Positions 57,483 to 64,000 of a stretch of 64,000 bases of DNA are shown in pieces (the first letter of the stretch is position 1; every line of letters begins with the position of its first letter). The notes under the pieces were generated by a model. It was given only the letters and a program-made list of their open reading frames with translations. It searched no databases and was not told the origin of the DNA. Position numbers and translations under genes: made by a program. The stretch lies in contig JAUIRK010000099.1 in assembly GCA_030549495.1 (NCBI GenBank), positions 124,001 to 188,000 of the forward strand, given 5' to 3'. Origin of the DNA: Nectonema munidae. Lineage: Eukaryota > Nematomorpha > Nectonematoida > Nectonematidae.

Positions 57483-57531
57483 GGTTGGCTTCGACTCCGA
57501 GGGTGTGGGGGAGGTGGGCAGTGTCAAGAAG
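57483..57531 (+). CDS. Exon candidate continuing the RKERFG exon
   Basis: Acceptor CTTTCTTTCTCTACAG and donor AAG|GTATTG bracket VGFDSEGVGEVGSVKK, with GC-rich third positions (GTG GGG GAG GTG GGC). Its first base completes the phase-2 codon left by 53464-53518, giving FGMDGRVGFDSEG across the junction. Downstream exons were not found. Confidence 0.4.
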
Positions 57532-57999
57532 GTATTGATCGCACACCCACAAACATTGGAGGTGAACTGAACATACGTGTCTGCGAGGAATTCTTGAATT
57601 GAACCAAGATGATGGAAATGATGGTGATGGATGATGAAAGGATGGTGATGAATAATATATTTTTATATTATTAGCTTATTTGTTATGGAATTAAGCAAAA
57701 TAAGAATGCAGCATTCATGTCAGTTCAAAACAAATGTACCACGAAACATTTAAATTAAAAAAGAATAAAGATAAACGCGTAAACGTTAAATAGTTCACGC
57801 TCAAAACTTTTAAAGGTTTTTTTATATTTAAAAATGAGATCCTCAGATATCCTTCTTTTCTTGTATCCACGTGCAAACCTTTAATAAAAGCGAGGTGAAA
57901 GACTAAATCTCATAGAGATTGCTTTTTTTTTTTAATTTTTCATGTATTTATTCTTCAGCTTTTGACATCTCGCAACATTTTTATCAATAAAATAGGCAG

Positions 58000-58700
58000 T
58001 TTCCATAATTTCTTCTACATTATAAACTTCAATACAATCAATACTCGAATAGCCGTAAGCAAATGATTGGGTTGGATGCGTACTTCGTTTCCCTAGTTTA
58101 ATCGCCTTTATGGTATCTAAAGGGTATTCTTGTGACTTCTACTTTTCTCTTTGAGCTTTGATCCGAAGAATCCTCTTTTTTAGTTATTCTCGAGCTATAT
58201 TCACAAACACAATGTACTTGAGCATCACCTCTTTTTTCCAAAGAGATTTATCACTACATGAACATTTGGAAAAGAAATAACAAAAAGTTGATCAACTTTG
58301 ACATTCAACTCATCTTCAGTGACTTTGCGTGGTTTACTTCTTGACTTTTCACAAAATATAGACTAAGATGAATTGTTCTATACCTTTTTCACTGCAAAAC
58401 ACAGGCTCTTTGTATTCGCTTTTCCATTTTGACCACTCGTGTACGATTTCAAAAGCAAATTTTATATTTTTATTTCATGTTTGCATTGCCTTGCTTTTTT
58501 AACCATGACAACTCGCTTTTCTTTCATTCCAAAGCCGTTTTGCAAAGAGTCGCGTAAAGTCCAAAAAACTCAGCTACCAAAAATTGTTTAGCAGTTTCAA
58601 AATATTCAGAAACTCTAGTATCCAAAGATTTTTTTGCTTTTCGCGGAACAAAACAAGGCCTTTTTATAGGAATAAAGCAAAATTATGATAATTTGTAATC
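58000..58700 (-). pseudogene. Decayed ORF of unknown element
   Basis: Minus-strand peptides in shifting frames: SLDTRVSEYFETAKQFLVAE, then EIVHEWSKWKSEYKEPVFC, then VTEDELNVKVDQLFVISF and GKKRGDAQVHCVCEYSSRIT. The pieces read like one former protein of more than 200 residues with a few frame changes. The CVC...RITKKE stretch faintly recalls the N-terminal part of the transposase-like family seen at 16.5 kb, but I cannot establish this. Confidence 0.4.
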
Positions 58701-59029
58701 AATGGCAAATATTACAAATTAAATGACAATTCGAGATGAGAAAACTTTCAAAAGGGCACCAATATTTAAAACGACACGACAAATTTTTTTAAAGTGAGAT
58801 ATCGCTAACAATTTTTGCAAAATTTCATCCTATTTAGAAGAAAGTGACACACTCAAACATAAATGGAATGTTCATTAGCATGGCATTGAGCGTATAACTC
58901 ATTTGGGAGGGGAAAGTGCCCACTCAGAGCACGCTTATAACGAGATAGCGTAATTTAGGGGCCAAAAAATGCTTGCGTAGTTCTAGAGGTCTAGTAATAA
59001 TTGTTTAAGTCTTCTTCGCTAACCCCGCT

Positions 59030-59520
59030 CAAAGCTGCCCACCTCTGCCTTGCTTGGCCAAGGCGTGCTTGAGTGCGAGAGCTGCCTCAGTCAGTGGTAA
59101 TCAGTGCTGAGCGCGAGTGCTGAGCCGATTCGCGCTACCTCGACACCGCGTTTTTGCGACGACGGCCACATTGAGAGGTAGTGAATCCAATTAAACTTGG
59201 ACAAAGAGTTAGTTACCTAGAGCGCTGACAATTGCGATTGCTCTATTGTGCACTTCTACGCGAATCTGGTGCTGCAGCTCCTTTGTATGAGAGGTTGTTA
59301 TCGTGGCGCGCAGCAGCCATTATGCCATAAATTCAGCATCAACTCGTGATGCGAACAATAAAAATAAAACTTTTATTATTAAACTGGCTTCAAAGCAGCA
59401 GTAGAGCAGAGCCTTTGCGAACAGAGTTGTTTGGAATTCGTATCGAATTTCAATATTCTCGATCTCTGCACTCTCTTTGCGCGTGATATAAAAAGAGGAG
59501 AGTGCCTCTTTCTGAAGAGA
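59030..59520. promoter_or_regulatory. CpG- and GC-rich island with a TATA-like box
   Basis: Against about 30% GC surroundings this stretch is GC-rich with many CpGs (GATTCGCGCTACC, CACCGCGTTTTTGCGACGACGG). No frame longer than 60 codons is convincing in its core, apart from a 74-codon minus frame at the edge (59544-59320). At about 59487, GATATAAAAAGAGG on + is followed by CTCTTTCTGAAG and a possible donor AAAAG|GTATTC. It could be a promoter and first exon, or an unrecognised RNA gene. Confidence 0.35.
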
Positions 59521-59739
59521 AACATTCGGCCAAAAGGTATTCACTCTTCCACGCTGCCTACTTTATTGTGGATGATGCTCATGCACAATCATACATCATT
59601 CTAATATCATCAATCCAATATTTTATAATTTATACAGGATTTTCGAACCAAAATTATAATTTTAATTATAACCTAATTTTGCTGCATTTTGATTTTAAAT
59701 TTTGTTACATGTTGTTTGTATTAAAATAAAATAAGAAAC

Positions 59740-60770
59740 GAAGCCAGTGTTGTGAATATATCTTCTGGAAACTAATTTATTTTTGTTACTTGAAAAGCGC
59801 TCTGAGAAATAGCTTCATAATGAATAATGAAAATTCTAAACTTTCAGAAACAATAAAATGCTAAAAATAAGTTGATCAAATTCGTTTTATGTTTCTCAAT
59901 CAGCTAAGGTTTTAACCTGGTCTAGTTAAATAATAAATTTTAAATTAGTTAGTTGCTTTATTTGATTTCGTTTTTTTTCTTAGACGTTTAATATTTCGTC
60001 GTTATTTAATTATGTACTTCTTCAATGCATATTTATAAAAATTTATCACGTTCTCGATAACTTCCAAGAAATGAAAAGTATGCTAAAACTAAATTTATGA
60101 GCCTCCATTATTAAATTTGAAAAGGTACTATGTTAAAAATATCAATTAAAAATTATGAGATTATTTCAGATAAAACATTTGGACTGCAGTCAATTCTATA
60201 TTCTGACATCTGAAGATATTGAAAAAATCTACCCAGGGAAAATTTGAAATAAGTTGATCATTCAAAGTTATATACATGGTATTTTGTTTATTATTTATGG
60301 AAATTGATGACATTGGAAAAGATGTAAAAAATGTAATTATGTAATTAGTTTAATGTAGACTATAAATGAGCCTGGATAAGGGTTAGGGTGTACGAAAAAA
60401 TCCCCCAGATAAAATCATTGGTAAAAAATCGCCCTATGAAAAATCCTCCTGGGAAATATCCCCCTATAAATTTGTCAAGCCACCGATCGTGAAAAAAGGT
60501 TTGAAACTTGACAATATTGCCCGCGAAATTTCAATATTGTTTTTCTTCCACAATAAGTGCAAGCTTGAAAGCATACATGAAACTGAAAAAAGAAATGCGT
60601 GTTTTTTCTAAATGTCTAGAATCCTGTGATTTTAAACTGTAAAATTCTATGTTTTATATAATCTTCATTTCAAAATAGATGAAAGTTGTAGAGATTTCAA
60701 ATTTGACATTTAAAATTTGTGGAATAAAAGTACGAAAATTCATTCATAAAGAACAAGTTAAATCAAATAC
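59740..60770. other. AT-rich stretch; degenerate AAAAATCCCCC repeats
   Basis: No gene. At 60390-60470 the phrases AAAAAATCCCCC, AAAAAATCGCCC, AAAAATCCTCC and AAATATCCCCC repeat at 20-30 bp intervals, a short degenerate tandem motif. Confidence 0.5.
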
Positions 60771-61165
60771 TTTCTCACTCTCGCTTTTATGACATTGAAG
60801 CCTGTCACCCCTGATTTCAGTCCATGTGGGATCGCACCCCATATTTTCCAAGTTTATTGAAATGTTGAAAAAAGAGCAATCAGTGAATCGGGTAGAGATC
60901 CTCCAAGCTTATGAAGGACATCCGTCTTCAGCACAAAGGCAAAGATATCTTGATTTAAAGCTAAATTTTGACAATTGTGAATGATTACCCAAATCGAGAC
61001 CATATAGGAGAAAATGCAAAGGTACCGTGAAGTGTTTTCGAGAAGACACAATTGCGCAGTTTGTATTGAACTAAGAGAAAGTAGGCTCGGTGCGGGGTCG
61101 AACCCAAAACCTTGAGTTATCCAAACCCAATACCTAACCACCTTACTCACGCCCCTACGACCACA
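60770..61165 (-). mobile_element. tRNA-derived SINE
   Basis: On the minus strand a tRNA-like head (about 61158-61091) carries an A-box-like GTAAGGTGGTTAGG and a near-perfect B box GGTTCGACCCC, the internal Pol III promoter. The cloverleaf no longer pairs. A tRNA-unrelated body follows to about 60770. It is an AT-poor island open by chance in a 110-codon frame (61186-60854). No target duplication was located. Confidence 0.65.
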
Positions 61166-61199
61166 TAGGAGACTTAAGTGACACATTGGCGTTCTACGC

Positions 61200-62270
61200 G
61201 TAGATTGTGTGAATTGATCGGTATTTGTACGTTTATTTTTGTTTTATTAAAAGAATGCTTGAATTATTTGAAAAACGCCTATAACATTGCTTATATTTTT
61301 ATCAAAACCTTTTTTTAAAACTTAGTTTTTAGCAGAAACTTTGGCGTCCAGAATTTGAGCCAAACTTTCAACAACACTAATGTGGCAGTAGGATCATTTC
61401 TGTATGAAAGCTCATAAAAAAAATTTTTTTCGACAAATTTTTGGGTGACTTTTTTCAGGGTGATTTTTCATTTTCGAGGGCGATTCTTTAAATGAGAAAT
61501 TATAAAGATTTTTTGAGGGCGTATTAGGGAAAGCAATCACAAAAGTATACGATATTTCAAAGTAGTATTTATAACAATCACATAAGGGAAAATCAAAGGG
61601 AAAGGGTGGGTTAAGAAAGTCTGAATTTCTCATGATTGATAGCAGGAATGTAAGGAATTCTTTCAAAATGACTTATCGCGTTAATCATGGTGCGAGCAAT
61701 GGAAAAGAATTTGAAATTATTTTTAATTTTTGTTCACACTTTGTATCGCTAATTTAAATATTGTATGCATAGATAATTTCCTCATACCTAAGTCTGAACA
61801 TGAACCTCATTTCGATTGATTCAACAATCAACCTTATCAAAACTCTGCCTCTTTTTTCTTTGATAAAACTTCTTTTCTCTTGTAATATCAAAATATCGAC
61901 TGGTGGGCCATAGTGAATCAATTTGAGTGTTCCCCGGAAATTCTTTTTAACCAAATTACACTAATTAAAATTTGACTAGAGAGACAACAAGAACAAAATG
62001 ATGTATTACAAGAAATTTTACTACAATAATTTCTTTTCTGTTACTTTAAATTTAAAAGATACGTCGTCACAAATCAATCATTCATCAAAAGATCAAGTAA
62101 AAAAATTAATAAAATTGAGGTCGGTCGATGCTGTACTTATTTGTGATAAAGTCTTGTTTGCAAGCAGTTTGAATGATTCTAGTCATCTTAAATGCGGATT
62201 GCAATTTTGAGGTATTCGATGATAATTGTTCTACTTTTTGTTTGAATTATGTTGAACGATTCGTTGTATG
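61200..62270. other. AT-rich stretch with no recognised gene
   Basis: Only chance frames. The + frame 61998-62210 (70 codons, basic) could be upstream coding debris of the LINE that follows, but it has no recognisable block. Confidence 0.4.
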
Positions 62271-62284
62271 CTTTTATTTTCTAG

Positions 62285-63420
62285 CAAAAATTCATATTGT
62301 TTGAATGCATGTTTTGAGTTTTCGGAATTTCCGCAACGCTCAAACTTAATAAAGTGATTCCGATTTTAAAAAAGGAGAAGGACTTCACCATTTTATTTTC
62401 AGACAGATCTCAATTATTCCAACGTTCTTAAATTCTTGGAAAAGTCTTAACACGCAATTTTCAATTTTCTTCAAATGAAATAATTTATACTTCCTCATCA
62501 ATTTGCTTTCGGAAGAAATTTTCAACTGAACTGCTTCATAGTTTTTTGAATGATAAACCTACTTAAAAAATAAAGATGATGCTTGAATTATCTTCCTCAA
62601 TCTATCAAAAAATTTCACTCTTTCTCGTGTGATGTTCTGATTTATAAAATTTTAAAATATGACTTTTCTGAGAAAATCTGTATTTTTATCACTTTCTATT
62701 TGAAACATATGAAAAGTTTGTTTGTTTGGAAAACATATGTTCAGATATACGGTGATTTACAAGTGGTGCACCAGAAGGATAAATTTTAGGTCCTTAGTTT
62801 TCACAATCAAGAATCAAGAATGATGAACGCAAATGTTCTAACTTTTTGAATACATAATGCATGCAGACGACATCACATTACTTTTAAATATTTTTGAATA
62901 TAAGAGAATGCTTTTTCCTAAACTTGGAAAAGCATTATAAATGCTTAAGTACTGAAGCCTAAACTCTAATCAAAATAAGAGTAATGCAAAGATTTTATCG
63001 AAAAAAGTTGCAGGTGTTTCTGTACTTTTTTAATCAGTGGTATAAATAATGTTAATAAGTTTAACCTTCTGGTTTGTGTATTAATTCTGGTCTCAATTTT
63101 CATGATCAAGTGAAGGCATTATCTCTAGAGCTAAGTAAGATAATTGAGGTAATCAAGCATACAAAAAGTTTTTCTTTAAATGTAAGGTTGATAATATCTA
63201 TGTAAAACTATTTTCTTCCTCATCTGAATTATAGTTCATTAAATTATTCTCATTCCAATATTGAGCCTCTCAAAATTCAAAATCGCGAAGCAATTAGAGC
63301 AGTTTTTAATCTACAAAAATTTCTCACACAAATCATTTGTTTAAAAAGTATGACTTGGTAAAATTAAAAGACTTGTACTTGCAAACAATGGGTAGTTTTC
63401 TACTTCAAAACTTGGACTCA
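62285..63420 (+). mobile_element. LINE reverse transcriptase relic
   Basis: In shifting + frames the RT blocks appear in order: SNLIKVIPILKKEKDF (about 62340), FRKKFSTELLHSFLND (about 62508), SGAPEG-ILGP (about 62764), HADDITLLL (about 62866, the YADD catalytic box with H for Y), and the post-RT thumb LPHLNYSSLNYSH then KIQNREAIRAVFN (about 63215-63310). Many stops and frame changes make it a dead CR1/Jockey-like copy. No endonuclease and no 3' tail were found. Confidence 0.8.
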
Positions 63421-63429
63421 AATTAGAAG

Positions 63430-64000
63430 AACTTATTTAAAAGTTTAATAAGATAAATTCAAAATGAAAGTTATTTTTATAGAAATACTGTAAATTTATG
63501 AAAAATACAATGATTTAATCGGGCAAGCTGCTCTTCTGTGAAAAAGTTGGAAAAATTATGGAAAGAGAAAGTCATATCTCAATATGAAAGGATTGTACTT
63601 GGGTAGTGGTTGTTATCTACAAATGTGCAAAGAAATCCGCAAATTATTCACAAGGAAATGGAATGTATTTTTCATTCGAGCTCGAAAGGAGCATGTATGA
63701 AATTTGGAACAGGCGACTTTCACGCAAAAATGAATTTGCAGAAATTGTTTTTATCGGCAGTAGATTCTTGCAAACGTTATAACTTGGAGGAGAAATAAAA
63801 GTAATTGCATAATTCATACAAGAATAACAATTTTCTTAAAAAGATAAATCGATGAATGTAAATTGTTGCAATTGATTAGGTTAATACGCGTGTACAAGCT
63901 TTCATTCGTACTTTTGGTAATCGCATTATTAATTCTTTCATGCCAATTAAACAAAAGTCCCACTGCGCCATCTCATTCGCTACTTCTTTTCTCCTTTCTT
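63430..64000. other. AT-rich end of window with no recognised gene
   Basis: A 62-codon + frame at 63610-63798 (NVQRNPQIIHKEMECIFHSS) has no known domain. Nothing else is seen. Confidence 0.4.

Noticed and set aside
59020-59100. Minus frame EAALALKHALAKQGRGGQL as an exon
   Set aside because: Short, with no pyrimidine-tract acceptor; it probably arises from the GC-rich composition.
1-64000. CRISPR array, bacterial operon, rRNA or phage features
   Set aside because: No regularly spaced short repeats with unique spacers, no Shine-Dalgarno-led operons and no rRNA signature; the window is eukaryotic.

Overview
The window is AT-rich eukaryotic, and by gene content metazoan, DNA. Host genes are broken by introns, and old DNA transposons, LINEs and one LTR element fill most of the rest. 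Exons stand out as short GC-richer islands between clean GT-AG sites. Several inferred introns are very small (42-47 nt). Species cannot be told from sequence alone. A small-intron invertebrate is my best guess, perhaps a parasite, but this is inference.

Layout. 0-9.4 kb is transposon debris: a 277-bp hAT MITE with a perfect 8-bp target duplication (201-477), a hairpin/direct-repeat cluster (512-789), a piggyBac transposase relic on + (about 1.99-2.69 kb), a MULE transposase on - (3.94-5.45 kb) and a second piggyBac relic on - (about 5.9-6.5 kb). 9,499-11,217 is one uninterrupted ORF for nicotinate phosphoribosyltransferase (NAPRT), the clearest gene here.

12,478-33,572 holds what I read as one 12-exon gene for a LARP7/La-related protein. 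It encodes a La motif, an RRM, a basic linker, the conserved EW-containing helix and a divergent C-terminal xRRM. Its phases agree across every junction I propose. The introns contain LINE ORF1 and ORF2 pieces, a fragment of an uncertain DNA transposon, a tandem satellite of about 150-bp monomers, three hAT relics (one complete at both ends with an 8-bp duplication) and a GATC-rich minisatellite.

33.8-38.4 kb is a nested element: a decayed Ty3/gypsy-like LTR retrotransposon and a LINE tail inside a pair of inverted repeats, followed by a 44-bp perfect hairpin. 40.1-50.1 kb carries scattered + strand exons that I tentatively read as SRP68, the signal recognition particle 68-kDa subunit. They are interrupted by a hAT relic (+) and a piggyBac relic (-). 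50.4-59.5 kb has a second TSD-flanked hAT MITE and several orphan exon candidates on both strands, including an RKERFG-containing exon that joins in phase to another. It also has an unrecognised decayed ORF and a CpG-rich island. The right end has a tRNA-derived SINE (60.8-61.2 kb) and a decayed LINE reverse transcriptase (62.3-63.4 kb).

If the calls hold, the three host genes act in NAD salvage (NAPRT), 7SK snRNP / Pol II pause control (LARP7) and co-translational targeting (SRP68). They are neighbours on the + strand with no evident functional link.
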